From: Ramazzottius varieornatus
Lineage: Eukaryota; Tardigrada; Eutardigrada; Parachela; Ramazzottiidae
Assembly (NCBI GenBank): GCA_001949185.1
Contig: BDGG01000003.1
Location: forward strand, 3,145,158 to 3,209,157
Direction: 5' to 3'
DNA length: 64,000 nucleotides
In this document: in pieces, positions 12,201 through 20,627 of the stretch
Layout: each line of letters begins with the position of its first letter
Numbering within the stretch: position 1 is the first letter of the stretch
Notes under the pieces: model-generated
What the model saw: the letters and a program-made list of their open reading frames with translations, nothing else
Told to the model about the DNA's origin: nothing
Database searches by the model: none
Program-made: the position numbers and the translations under genes

Positions 12201-12634
12201 GAGCTCACACAGGTGAGACTTTTGCTCAGCTCGTTCGTGCGCTCAGTACCTACAATAAAACTTTATCTGCAATGGGCTTACTCATGTGCGCAGGTTCTGT
12301 GGTCTCGGGTGTGGTAGGACTGGTTATGCCGCGGTTCTGCCTGTAAGTATTTTGTGTTGTCACACAATAAGAATACGTTCTCTGTTTGCTGGTGGTCTGG
12401 TGGTCGGTTCGATGGCTGTTCGAATCTTTTCCTTGCAGATTTGGCGAAACCGTGACCATTGCAAACAAGATGGAGTCAACGTCGCAAGCGATGCGGATTC
12501 AGATCAGTTTCACCTGCGAAAAGCTGGTGCAGACCCACGGGCGCTTTGATGTTGAAGAGAGGGAAGAAGATGTGCGAATCAACGAAAAGCTGGCGATCAA
12601 AACCTTCTGGTTAAACCGTGAGCTGCCTTCTTAA
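3287..12634 (+). CDS. Receptor-type guanylate cyclase (natriuretic-peptide-receptor-like), multi-exon
   Basis: A single-pass membrane receptor expected to make cGMP on ligand binding. Exon 1 (3287-3665) has a hydrophobic leader and begins the receptor ligand-binding fold. Further extracellular exons are 4248-4345, 4436-4460 (FPYTTR), 4521-about 4607, 4901-5056, about 7329-7426 ([15 protein letters not shown]), 8203-8493, 8585-8673 ([14 protein letters not shown]) and 8738-8895. Exon 9063-9523 carries the membrane segment and the start of the kinase-homology domain. Exon 10776-11389 completes that domain, 11547-11699 is the coiled-coil linker, and 11771-11963, 12038-12212, 12294-12342 and 12439-12634 form the cyclase domain. 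At least one extracellular exon between 5057 and 7328 is unresolved. The metal-binding Asp residues are present (FYTDIV, IGDCYV), but [10 protein letters not shown] is changed to [10 protein letters not shown], so catalysis may be weak or lost. Confidence 0.85.
3702..4212. mobile_element. Inverted-repeat element in intron 1 of the guanylate cyclase
   Basis: The left end GCCGTGGGCAGAGTAACTCA (about 3704) pairs with TAGTTACTTTGCCCACGGC (about 4190-4208). The pairing continues imperfectly for about 35 bp. It fills nearly the whole intron and has no transposase frame. Confidence 0.6.
4639..4854. mobile_element. TA-type MITE with about 55-bp terminal inverted repeats
   Basis: ACAGTGGAACCTCTCACACT on the left matches the reverse complement of AGTGTGAGAGGTTCTACTGT on the right. 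Pairing runs about 55 bp with few mismatches, through TTACATACGTCA and CGCGGTT. The element occupies most of the intron between two extracellular-domain exons of the cyclase. Confidence 0.8.
5460..5610. repeat. Dispersed repeat, copy A (intronic)
   Basis: Shares an ordered series of blocks with 12790-12960: a GTCCG..CT start, CCCTGACTGATAATCCATGAG against CCCGACTGATATCCCATGAG, and AGAAAAAGGGCC against GGGAAAAGGGCC. Divergent copies of an interspersed repeat of unknown type. Confidence 0.55.
7598..8121. mobile_element. Foldback element in a cyclase intron
   Basis: The left arm from about 7598 (CTGCCAGTGCC.., ACGTGCACTGCC, ACTCCCTTTTACTAGATG) pairs with the reverse complement of the right arm (ACTCCCTCTTACTAGGTG, ACGTGCATTTCC, CTGCCACGGC), about 55 bp with mismatches. 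No coding capacity is seen between the arms. Confidence 0.6.
8949..8996. mobile_element. Hairpin MITE copy 2 (cyclase intron)
   Basis: CAGGTGGCGCAGTTTTCAC and AAACGTGCGCCAT form the degenerate arms. It lies between the last extracellular exon and the membrane-segment exon. Confidence 0.65.
9592..9640. mobile_element. Hairpin MITE copy 3 (cyclase intron)
   Basis: CAAGAGGCGCAAGTTTTCAC and GAAAACTGCGCCACTTG form the hairpin. Outer arms GGCAAACAAGATGGAACG and CGTTCCAATCTTGTTTACC extend it to about 110 bp. It abuts the left end of the hAT-like element. Confidence 0.8.
9668..10297. mobile_element. hAT-like non-autonomous element rich in TATCGATA motifs
   Basis: The ends are TAGTGCTGGCAACGATACGG and, in reverse complement, TAGTGCTGGTAAAAATACGA. 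The interior is packed with ATATCGATAT-like motifs. The flanking 8-mers TTTACCAG and TTCGCCAG differ at two positions and look like a decayed 8-bp target duplication, the size hAT elements make. No transposase is encoded. The left flank is the end of hairpin copy 3, so this element probably inserted into it. Confidence 0.75.
10308..10718. mobile_element. Foldback element with about 85-bp arms
   Basis: GGGCGGCGGATAAGTGCATA (left) pairs with TATGCACTTATCTGCCGCCC (right). The match continues through AAATCTTATAGCAT and AGGTATCAAAA. The centre holds shorter internal repeats of an AAAACAGTACCCTACTGTTTT type. It sits directly after the hAT-like element in the same cyclase intron. Confidence 0.8.
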
Positions 12635-13020
12635 CCCATGCATTTTTTTCTCATTCTTGCCTTTTGAGTGATATACGCACCAATTTCTGGAAATACTTCG
12701 AGTGAATATTATTGTGACCCGTCCTCAGAGCGTCGATGATAGAATACTTGATAGACCACTACAGAATTATGCCGTAAACAGAATGAACCAGAGGCCGCTG
12801 CAGGCATTAGGAAAGTCCGAACTCCACAATTTTGCCCTTTTTCTATGAATTTGCCTCTTAGGCCCGTGCCCGGTACACCCCCGACTGATATCCCATGAGA
12901 AACTTTAGGGAAAAGGGCCACCCTGCTAACTTTTCTAATACCTTCAACTGCCTCTGAAACGAACGGAAGCTCGGGTCTTATACGTAACATGTACAAGTAG
13001 TTTGATAGGACGGGATACTT
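12635..13020. other. Gap between convergent guanylate cyclase and small secreted-protein gene
   Basis: Nothing coding is seen. The interval carries the second copy of the dispersed repeat (12790-12960). Confidence 0.6.
12790..12960. repeat. Dispersed repeat, copy B (intergenic)
   Basis: Divergent match to 5460-5610; shared blocks include CGACTGATATCCCATGAG and GGGAAAAGGGCC. Confidence 0.55.
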
Positions 13021-13026
13021 TTTATT
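13021..13026 (-). terminator. Polyadenylation signal AATAAA
   Basis: On the minus strand AATAAA lies about 10 nt beyond the TGA of the small secreted-protein gene at 13037-13422. This supports that reading frame and stop. Confidence 0.55.
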
Positions 13027-13036
13027 AATAGAGGAT

Positions 13037-13422
13037 TCAGTACAGGTAGATCAGCAAGGGTCGCAAAAGCATGGACGGAATTCGCAAGTACAACACTGGG
13101 GTTTCGACCAGGGCCAAGAGATCGACCATGGCCACTGCGTCCCAACTGAAGTCCGGTTTGAGGCCTGGGTCTCTGAAATACATGTCTCTTCTCACACCCT
13201 TTCGACAGGATCCGTATACACACTACAGTACAAGTAGTTGGGTGAAGAACCGTTCTTACCTTCGGCGTTTGTGTCGTTGGCAGTAGCGTTGGATGAGAAC
13301 TCGCCAGATATACCCAAGTTCAGCGGCGCTAAGGACCCCAGATCAATAGGTAAATCGGGGTTGCCGTCCTGCGCAAAAGTGTAGGCCCAGCAAAATGCCA
13401 TAACCAGATGAATCAATAGCAT
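13037..13422 (-). CDS. Small secreted protein, unrecognised (about 103 aa)
   Basis: Exon 1 (13260-13422) encodes a signal peptide (MLLIHLVMAFCWAYTFAQ) and a Ser/Asn/Thr-rich stretch with possible N-glycosylation sites (NAT, NDT). It ends at a good donor (G|GTAAGA). The best in-frame continuation is 13037-13185, starting at DMYFRDPG and ending TGA with AATAAA close behind. The 74-nt intron has an unconvincing polypyrimidine tract, so the acceptor is uncertain. The second half is rich in Leu, Pro and aromatic residues (LYLRIPSMLL). I do not recognise the family. It might be a secreted peptide precursor, but no clear set of dibasic-flanked repeats is seen. Confidence 0.45.
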
Positions 13423-13733
13423 TTTGCCGCAGTTTATCTTACGAGTCTTGGTAGATCCGCCGGCGAAACTAAAGAGAGCAAATTAATGCTGTTCGGACTC
13501 AGGAACTCGCCTCAACCAAATATGGCCCAATGCATGGCGGATTTACTATTCAACACCGCTTCCAATACAGAATTTGCCGCTTACGAAGACATTCTCAAAC
13601 AACAAAAGACATACTGAGAATCCGCGAAGAATTGAAACCCAAAAGAAATTACGTGCAAACGCTGCAGAAGTCGAATACGTGCGCACATGGGCCGTAGGTT
13701 GGGCGTAGATAACTGTGTGTCGATATGCTAAGA

Positions 13734-14216
13734 TCAGCTTTCTGAAGACTTGCTCTGGGTAGACAATGGATCCATCGCGGTGGGACACTCGCACGGACAA
13801 GGAAGATACAAGCATGGGCAGCAGGGTTTAGACCACTTCCCCGTCCTGATGACGGTTCCGTCAGCGAGAACTGCCGAGAGAACGACCGTGTCTTAATAAT
13901 TGGCGATACGAAATAGTTAAAAAACCATAACAGCATTCCAGATGGGAGGTCGTCAGATGAATGCACCGAGATCGTTTGCCCAAGTGGCGCAAACTCTCAG
14001 CCAACAACAGGGGAAAGTGCGCCACTTGAGAGAACGATCGGGGTGAGAGCTGTTGCCAGCGCCGCAGATGAGGTTCAAAACATCGAAAGACTGACCTGCT
14101 GTACTTGTACTTGTGTTCGATCCTCCGAAGCCAATCAATCCAGCTAGCGTATATCGCTGGCAGCACATACCCAAGAGACAGCATACGGTCAAAGATGGCA
14201 GCAGATGTGTCGGCAT
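13734..14216 (-). CDS. Small cysteine-rich secreted protein, unrecognised (about 85 aa)
   Basis: Exon 1 (14096-14216) begins MPTHLLPSLTVCCLLG, a plausible signal peptide, followed by a Gly/Ser/Thr-rich segment, and ends at G|GTCAGT. Exon 2 (13734-13870) follows TCTCTCGGCAG. It reads in phase to a TGA and contains a dense cysteine cluster (CCPCLYLPCPCECP). The 225-nt intron holds hairpin MITE copy 4. It lies upstream of and in the same orientation as the other small secreted gene, and the two share a layout of leader plus Ser/Thr/Asn-rich linker. The family is unknown and no function is claimed. Confidence 0.45.
13981..14029. mobile_element. Hairpin MITE copy 4
   Basis: CAAGTGGCGCAAACTCTCAG, then GCCAACAAC, then GGGAAAGTGCGCCACTTG. 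Outer arms GATCGTTTGCC and GAACGATCG. In the intron of the small cysteine-rich gene. Confidence 0.85.
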
Positions 14217-14548
14217 GTTTATTGCAGATCGATCCCCGTTTCAGAAAGAAGTGAAGAAATAATTTGTATTTCACGAAACGATCTTTCCGGAATCCGGAGA
14301 CTCTGTGTGTGCCAAGCGCTTATTTACGTATAAGATTCTATCAACGGTTCGTTCGTCGCGTTCGCACGTGGCTAGAAGTTTATCGTCACCAGAATCTGCA
14401 TTCAAACCTTCGCAGACTAACACCAACGAGTTACTTCGGGCTGTGACGCACCGATTAGATGTTATGGCATCCGAAGACACCAGTACGGAGACCCGGAAGT
14501 CATACTTCTCTTCCTGCAAAACCGGCTTTCCGCTCAGGTTCGTTTGGC
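14217..14548. other. Gap between small secreted-protein gene and LRRC23-like gene
   Basis: No coding exon or repeat is recognised. It must hold the promoter of the small gene and the 3' UTR of the LRR gene. Confidence 0.5.
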
Positions 14549-15694
14549 TTAGGCTCCGTCCTCTTCCGCGTTTTCTTGCACTTCGGTAATGGCTTCTTGC
14601 CGCTTTTCTTTTGTTATCCTGACATCATTTACCCGAGTTAATGCTGTATAGGCCACGATCATCTTGCTGCCGATGATCTCATCCTTCATAATCGGATTGT
14701 TTTTGATCACCAGAACCTTCAGCCTGGCAAGTTTCACAGCCAGTTTCTCCAGCTCGGCCACATCCTCAAGGAAATTGAACGACACATTTAGATGTTTCAG
14801 GTTGGGTAAAGTTGGCCAGTCGGCCAGAGACTTCAACTTATTCCTCCGAACATCAAGGAACTCAATGCTTTTCATGCCTCTCAGGTTCTCCAGTTTCTCG
14901 ATGTTGTTTTGGGCAATGAAGAGAACTTTGAGTGCGGGAAACTTGACACTGGGTCCTCCGAAGCCGATCAGCCTGTTCTTCCTCAGTTCGAGTACTTCGA
15001 GTTCTCGAAGGTACCTCGGGCTCGACGGGGCGAAGTGCGCCAGTTTATTGTAGCTGAGGTACAGTCTTTGAAGATACGGATGCTCAACCACGCCATCCAA
15101 ATGCTTCAAGAAATTCTTGCTCACGTTCAGAACCTTCAAGTAGTTGTGGAGCTCAAAGCCTTCCAGTGATTCCAAGTAGTTATCGGATAGATCAAGCGAT
15201 ATCAGAAACTGTAGCTGATTGAGTGGAAGAATGTCAAAGATGTGATTTCCCGCCAGGGATACATATCGTAAATTGCAAAAGCTTTTGACCAAAGCGATAT
15301 CTGTGATGGATCGGCCAGGAAGATCGAGCTTGACGTATGCATGACTGAGGCCGGATATAGTTTTGGCAACCATCGAAAGACCCTCCGCCATCAGATATTG
15401 GCCGAGCTTCCGCCCCAGCTTGTCATATCCCTTCCGTATGAACTTGGCAAGAGACGGCGTCAGCCGTGGCTGCTCATATTCAGGGTCAAACGCTTGCTCG
15501 ATCCAAGTTTCCTCACCCGAAGCAACTGCTTCCGTATGCTGCAGTTCATCTTCGGGATCGGGCTTGAGACGTTTGATGCATTCTCCCTTCAGAAGCGGAG
15601 CTTCGGCGGGTGTCTCATCTTCCGTCTCTTCATCTATAACGGGTTCTTCCGATTCCTCGAGGTTCCCTGATTCATCGTCCGTTTCATCGGCCAT
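14549..15694 (-). CDS. LRRC23: Leucine-rich repeat protein, LRRC23-like (radial spoke component)
   Basis: An intronless 381-residue frame with the LRRC23 layout. An acidic Glu/Asp-rich N-terminus (about residues 1-75) is followed by a conserved segment with LSHAYVKLDLPGRSITDI. About eight SDS22-type leucine-rich repeats come next (about residues 120-340, for example LRYVSLAGNHI and LKVLNVSKNFL), then a charged tail. In other animals LRRC23 is part of radial spoke 3 in cilia and flagella. Human LRRC23 is about 340 residues, so the extra length is mainly the acidic N-terminus. A single exon among heavily intron-split neighbours suggests retroposition or intron loss. Other LRR proteins are possible but fit less well. 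Confidence 0.75.
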   Translation of the reverse strand: MADETDDESGNLEESEEPVIDEETEDETPAEAPLLKGECIKRLKPDPEDELQHTEAVASGEETWIEQAFDPEYEQPRLTPSLAKFIRKGYDKLGRKLGQYLMAEGLSMVAKTISGLSHAYVKLDLPGRSITDIALVKSFCNLRYVSLAGNHIFDILPLNQLQFLISLDLSDNYLESLEGFELHNYLKVLNVSKNFLKHLDGVVEHPYLQRLYLSYNKLAHFAPSSPRYLRELEVLELRKNRLIGFGGPSVKFPALKVLFIAQNNIEKLENLRGMKSIEFLDVRRNKLKSLADWPTLPNLKHLNVSFNFLEDVAELEKLAVKLARLKVLVIKNNPIMKDEIIGSKMIVAYTALTRVNDVRITKEKRQEAITEVQENAEEDGA

Positions 15695-15763
15695 TCAACC
15701 ATACAATATGCAAACTTCCGGCCGGTAGAACAGGTGGCCGCAGTCCTTACAAGCGCACGGTAG

Positions 15764-15769
15764 TTTATT
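15764..15769 (-). terminator. Polyadenylation signal AATAAA
   Basis: Minus-strand AATAAA about 160 nt beyond the G alpha stop, between that gene and the LRRC23-like start. Confidence 0.45.
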
Positions 15770-15929
15770 TATATTTTTATATAATTCTGTGGGTTGTTTA
15801 CACAGTCAGTTCTGGACCGTAAGGTTTACCATGACAACCTTAATTTCTTTGGAACATTTACGGAGAGAAAGACTGGCCGCATTCTTACGCAAGCAAGAAG
15901 AACCGTATGCATATGCATGCTGATTGTTT

Positions 15930-18900
15930 TCAAAGTATGTTAGAATGTTGGGCGTTAGCATTGTAGATAATTTCTCGACAGCTGTCAAAAACTTGTCGAA
16001 TCGACGCATCAATTGCCGTGGTGAAGTGAGGGTAGCAAACATGCTGAGTGTTGGAAGCTGTAGTTATTTTCTGCGATGAAAGAATTCATCAACATAATTC
16101 AGGAAGCCAAGGGCCTCATGAAGCGCAACCGTAAACAAGCAACTTACCATTATTTCATTTCGAACAAAATACTTTGCTCGGACCACTTCCGGGTTGTCTT
16201 CAGGGTTGCTTGTAGCTGGAACGATAAAGAAAAAATAGAAAAGTATTTTGTGTGGAGGAACTTGAGGTGACCTTACCATAAGAGGGCGTGGCATAGTCTC
16301 GGAAGTCTGGGAAGTAGTCTTCCAACTTTGATCTTCCTGATGCAATCTTGGCGGAGAAGACATCCTGCTTGTTTATAAATAAAATGACACTTTTCCTCGT
16401 TAACCATCTGTCAAAAGCAGAATGGGACGCATAACTCATGACACGTCGGATAAGTATGCAGAGTACTGGCTAATATAATTTGTATTTCAACTTGAGAGGG
16501 TGCTGTTTGAATTTCCGCCTCACTTGCTGTTCCAGAGGTTAAGGAAGACGGTTAAAGACTCGGAAAGTCGATTGCTGTCCTCGGGATTGTTTGGGAGTAC
16601 CACGTCGTATTCGCTGGTCGGCATCACAAATATTATTGCCGAGATATTGTTGAAGCATTGTAACCATTTGCCTTTCTGATCCCGTTGACCCGCCACATCA
16701 AACATACTACAGTAGAAAGATACATAGATAGCAAAACTCGATTGATATCTGTTGAAATTTTTCGCAGATATAAGTCGTTAACAGTATCTTGAAATGGGAG
16801 CTCGGTAAACAAACTCGAGCAGATGGTTTTCCCAAGTAGCGCACGCTTTCGGAAAGCATCATTAGAAACGTGCGCCACTTTCCGAGCTCCCAAAAAAAGT
16901 CCTTTCTTCTCCATGGGTAAGCTCACTGATAGCGAATACTGTCCACCGTAAAAATGGTCTCCATGCTTTTCGAAGAGGAAGATCGAACGCTAAGGATATC
17001 CTGCAATGTGCAAGTCGATGGGATTATGTAACGTGCTTGATTGTTTGGAATATTTCACGAGAAACTTATTACCTGGTCGGAAGGTACGTAGTCTTTCTTC
17101 CGTATTTTATTGATTCTCGATAAGAACCTAACAAACAGGCCATCAGAATTTAAATATAACGAGACGATACTCAGCGGAAGGGGCATCTTCCAGCTAATGA
17201 CTTGCTAATCACACTTGTGCGAGATAGTTGATGGCTGTTATGAATGACAACGTAAATGACATCAACACATCAAGCAATTTTTATCCAAGTCAACGCCGGG
17301 CAGGAAGCTTCTCCCACGAGGCCGTGATCATAATCTGGCTGGAGACATCATAATGTCCTTTAACACTTTCAGCACGATCGTTTTCATGTTTGCAGAATAC
17401 TACCGTCCTCTTTGTGTATACAGGAATTTTATTGGCTGGTACCGTGTTGCGGAGGCTGGTCTAACCAATAGGCAATTTTCGAAATTTCAAAATTCGGATA
17501 ATTGGCAGGCCATGAACGCCAAATCTCAAAAGGGAGAACTGGTCGCCTTGAATTTCTTCTGACCGCACTGATGACTACAAAATTTCTCCCAGGCTCGGCT
17601 TCGATACATAAGACTGCTCCCAGTGCTCCAGTTTTTTTCTAAGCGAATACCGTGCACGTGTCTCGCGCGAAGAGACGAAACACCAATTTTCACCAAAACC
17701 ACCCGAAACCGTAGAAAAAATCAACGTGCTGGGGTTTTGCTGACCGCTGGTCATTAGTGTTGCTTTGGTGAGAAGACCGAGGTACATGCAAACAAAAAGA
17801 CTCAGACCCGAAAGACCAAAAGCTAAAACTGGGAGGTGAATAAAACTGAGTGATAGTATACACAAAGAGGACGGTCGTACGCAGTGTTAACTGCCAAACA
17901 ATCACGGCCCGCAAGGAAGCAATGTTTCAAGGCAATCGACCGAGGGAACCATGCACCTCAAGGGGCTTACTCGGGGTTTTTCTTATCCACTCAAGAATCA
18001 TTTCCCCCCATCGTGAAAGACGCTTCTAACAGTTCATTTTTTGCTCACATACCATTTTCCACCGTCGGGGAAGCACTCTTGGCTCTGGCACTCAAAGATT
18101 ATGTTGGTTTGGTCGTGGTTGGATACAAAGCTCCATAAGGCATCGGCGGCATCCCAGAATTCCTGCATTTGACAGGGCGTTCTGCATACTTTTGCACGTT
18201 AAGTAGGTCAAACTTATCTAGGCTTTGCACCTACGTCAGAAAGCTCTAATCTGTTCGTGACATGAGGAAGAGCCAGGGTTGACTGCATATCGGAGTCGGA
18301 CGCTGAGGAGGGTTTCCCGTTTGGTACGTGGGATGGATCGGAGGCTCGCTTGATTGCTCGACAAAGTATGTCTCTCGGATCTCTCATCTCGTCCATCGGA
18401 AGAAGTCCTCGGTCCCAGACGGTCAGCAAAGTCTGTAAACACAAACTGCAGTTTTGATACAGCTCTTTTTAATGAGAAGGATTTTTCTTGGAATTAGTTT
18501 CCAGACGAACAGTATCGTTTATGAATTAGAAGCAGACTATCTGGGACGAGAGCAACCGAACTGAACCAGATCGTTGCACCAAGTGGCGCACTCACTCATT
18601 GTTTCCAACGGAAAAAGTGCGCCACTTGGGGAAACAGTCTGGTTTAGAACGTTCGCCTACGTCCCGTTTTTCTTCTTCCTACAGTGATTTTTCCCCGTAC
18701 TGAGTGTTTGCAAAAGGGATTATCCCACGCGACCGCAAAATTGTGCAAATGGAAGTCAATCTCCTTCGAAATACCGGCATACATTTTCGAGAACCCGTAC
18801 AGACGCTTACCTCAATTGATGATACCAAGTTCCGGCGAATATCGTCTATGTACATTTTTCTTTCCCTTGTAGAATAAAAATCACCAAAATAAAAATCTCC

Positions 18901-19231
18901 GTAAACGTCTCAAGACTCAAACAACATGATGGTTTGATGCTGAATAATGAACGAATTAGGTTGGTATACCATTCAGTAAAGCCGGGTCCGTATAAAATTC
19001 TCATTTGTTTCATCACTGTGGTCTTCCCCGATCCTTTCGTCCCTGCAACGACAATAATAAGCCCAATAGCATTCACTGCAAATACAACAAAGAAGCTGAT
19101 AGCCAACAAAGTTGGGATAATGTACCGAGAACCAGTAAGCGATATGTTTGCTGAAAGTCCTTTTGTTCGCGTTGCAGTAGCTGGTCCTTCTGGAAGACTT
19201 TCTTGCACATGTCCTTCCAGTTCTTCGACAT
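15930..19231 (-). CDS. Divergent heterotrimeric G protein alpha subunit (397 aa)
   Basis: Eleven exons join in phase: 19126-19231, 18970-19042, 18811-18865, 18235-18432, 18053-18162, 17073-17127, 16927-17000, 16524-16706, 16277-16407, 16148-16215 and 15930-16070. GTPase motifs are GTKGSGKTT (P-loop, normally GAGESGKST) with KQMRILYGPGF, RSSSSKS in the switch I region, DVAGQR (switch II, normally DVGGQR), NKQD (base recognition) and FTTAID (normally FTCATD). The helical domain and a DYVPSDQ-DIL junction are present. The C-terminus, which selects the receptor, ends ANAQHSNIL and matches none of the standard classes; the N-terminus lacks the Gly2 myristoylation motif. The protein should bind GTP and signal from receptors at the membrane, but class and GTPase rate cannot be predicted. 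Two introns carry hairpin MITEs. Confidence 0.85.
16833..16880. mobile_element. Hairpin MITE copy 5 (G alpha intron)
   Basis: CAAGTAGCGCACGCTTTC and GAAACGTGCGCCACTT. Outer arms start GGTAAACAAACTCGAGCAGA. Between the switch I and switch II exons. Confidence 0.8.
18580..18629. mobile_element. Hairpin MITE copy 6 (G alpha intron)
   Basis: CAAGTGGCGCACTCACTC and GAAAAAGTGCGCCACTTG. Outer arm CTGAACCAGATCG on the left and CAGTCTGGTTTAG on the right define a second flank type. Confidence 0.85.
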
Positions 19232-20627
19232 GGTGCCTCAAGGAATGAAACAGTATACTGAGATGATTCAGGCAATTTCCTCCCGCATTCATGGGATCAA
19301 ACTGATGAGCTCCTTCGACAACAAGGCACGAACTGCATAAGCTACTCACGAGGAGTCCTAAGCCAGCGCGGCAGAAGAGCGGCCACCCAACACAGCTCGC
19401 GCAAAATATTATTCCGATGACGCACCGCTGACGTCACTGCGTACGGGAATCCCAAGTCAGACAAGTGCGATCCTCCGAGCTCCTTCCTCCTGTCATTTCT
19501 CTGCACGAGATCTGTACTACCAGTAGACAGTAGTGGTCCCGTTTATGATGGATCCACAGCCCGGAAACATAAATTTCGCGGCACGCTCAAGTTGGATCAA
19601 CTTAGGAAACAACAGCAGCGCGCGGTTCTACAAACCGCACAGTGCGCCACTAGTAAAGAAGTGGAGGATCGTGCAGCTGGAATAACGATATCACTTGTAC
19701 AAACTACTACAAAGCCTCACTGTTGACTTTGAGCCAGCAAAAGCGCTTATGATGACAGAACGACGCTGTTCGTGAGCCTGCTCTTCCTCCTTTCATTATC
19801 TCCTTCCGGTTTCATTGCGCAGACACCCGCGACAATTTCCCCCAACTCACTCGTGAAACTGCAGGCCGCGCCTGCCAGCGCAAACCACCCGTGACTCTGA
19901 ACTTGGAAACGATCAAGCGCACCCAACGTGAAAATTCATACCACATTTACATGTGGCAATGCAACTCAAAAATGGCCCGGAAAATTCACAAAAGTTTATT
20001 TTCTTCAAAGTGTTCCGGTTGATTCGAACTGAGGATATGCAACCCCGCAGAGACCTCCTCATACCCCGACGAGGACACGCATGCAAGAGGATACGACAGA
20101 GACTTTAAAAGTCGTCCATCAAACCATAAAATGCCGCATGCATTGACATGCGGATGCGTAAATAACCACAAACATCAAATGTCAGACTCGAAGGACTCAT
20201 GTCTTCCTGCCAGGCACGCTATGCATCATTTCACAAGTTATCGCCCCCGAATCCCTTCTCATGCTCTTCTGGTGAAGCCACACGGCGCACACAACAAGCC
20301 CCCCCCCCCAAAGGTGAGTTTTTCGAGAGCGTTTTCCTCGAAATTTCGCCCAGTCAGATTGCAAGTTTCGCAAATTTTTTTATCGAAACGGCCATCATAG
20401 AACTACAACGAGGGAAATCAAAACTCATGAATGGGGTAAATCCAACGACATCGATAACAAATCAAATGATAGCGGCTGATTGATATTGCATCAGCAGGAA
20501 CTTCAAGGGGAGTAAGAAAAAGGCACCATTTGTGGCCGAAATGTCAGTCAGACATTCCAGCTTGGAAGATTCGATTGGTGAGGAACTTTGTGCTGAGTTA
20601 CAGTAACAAGATAGAAATTAAGGTGAA
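19232..20627. other. Intergenic region upstream of the G alpha gene
   Basis: No coding exon is seen. A CRE palindrome TGACGTCA lies at 19429-19436, about 200 bp upstream of the G alpha start. A solo hairpin half (GTGCGCCACTAG) lies near 19641, and a run of ten C near 20301. The 3' UTR of the nucleoside transporter occupies the right end. Confidence 0.5.
19429..19436. promoter_or_regulatory. CRE palindrome upstream of G alpha
   Basis: TGACGTCA about 200 bp upstream of the G alpha start codon. The sequence is the consensus for CREB/ATF bZIP dimers; function is inferred. Confidence 0.35.

Noticed and set aside
17575-17914. Hydrophobic minus-strand frames suggesting a membrane protein
   Set aside because: They lie within the G alpha intron between exons 5 and 6, and the flanking exons join in phase without them.
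18846-19349. Frame joining a membrane-like segment to the P-loop, suggesting a membrane-anchored GTPase
   Set aside because: The hydrophobic stretch is intron sequence read through. Using GTACAT..TTGCAG as the intron gives a normal G alpha N-terminus directly joined to the P-loop.
20295-20315. Run of ten C residues as a functional G-quadruplex or origin
   Set aside because: A single homopolymer without spaced G or C runs; more likely slippage.
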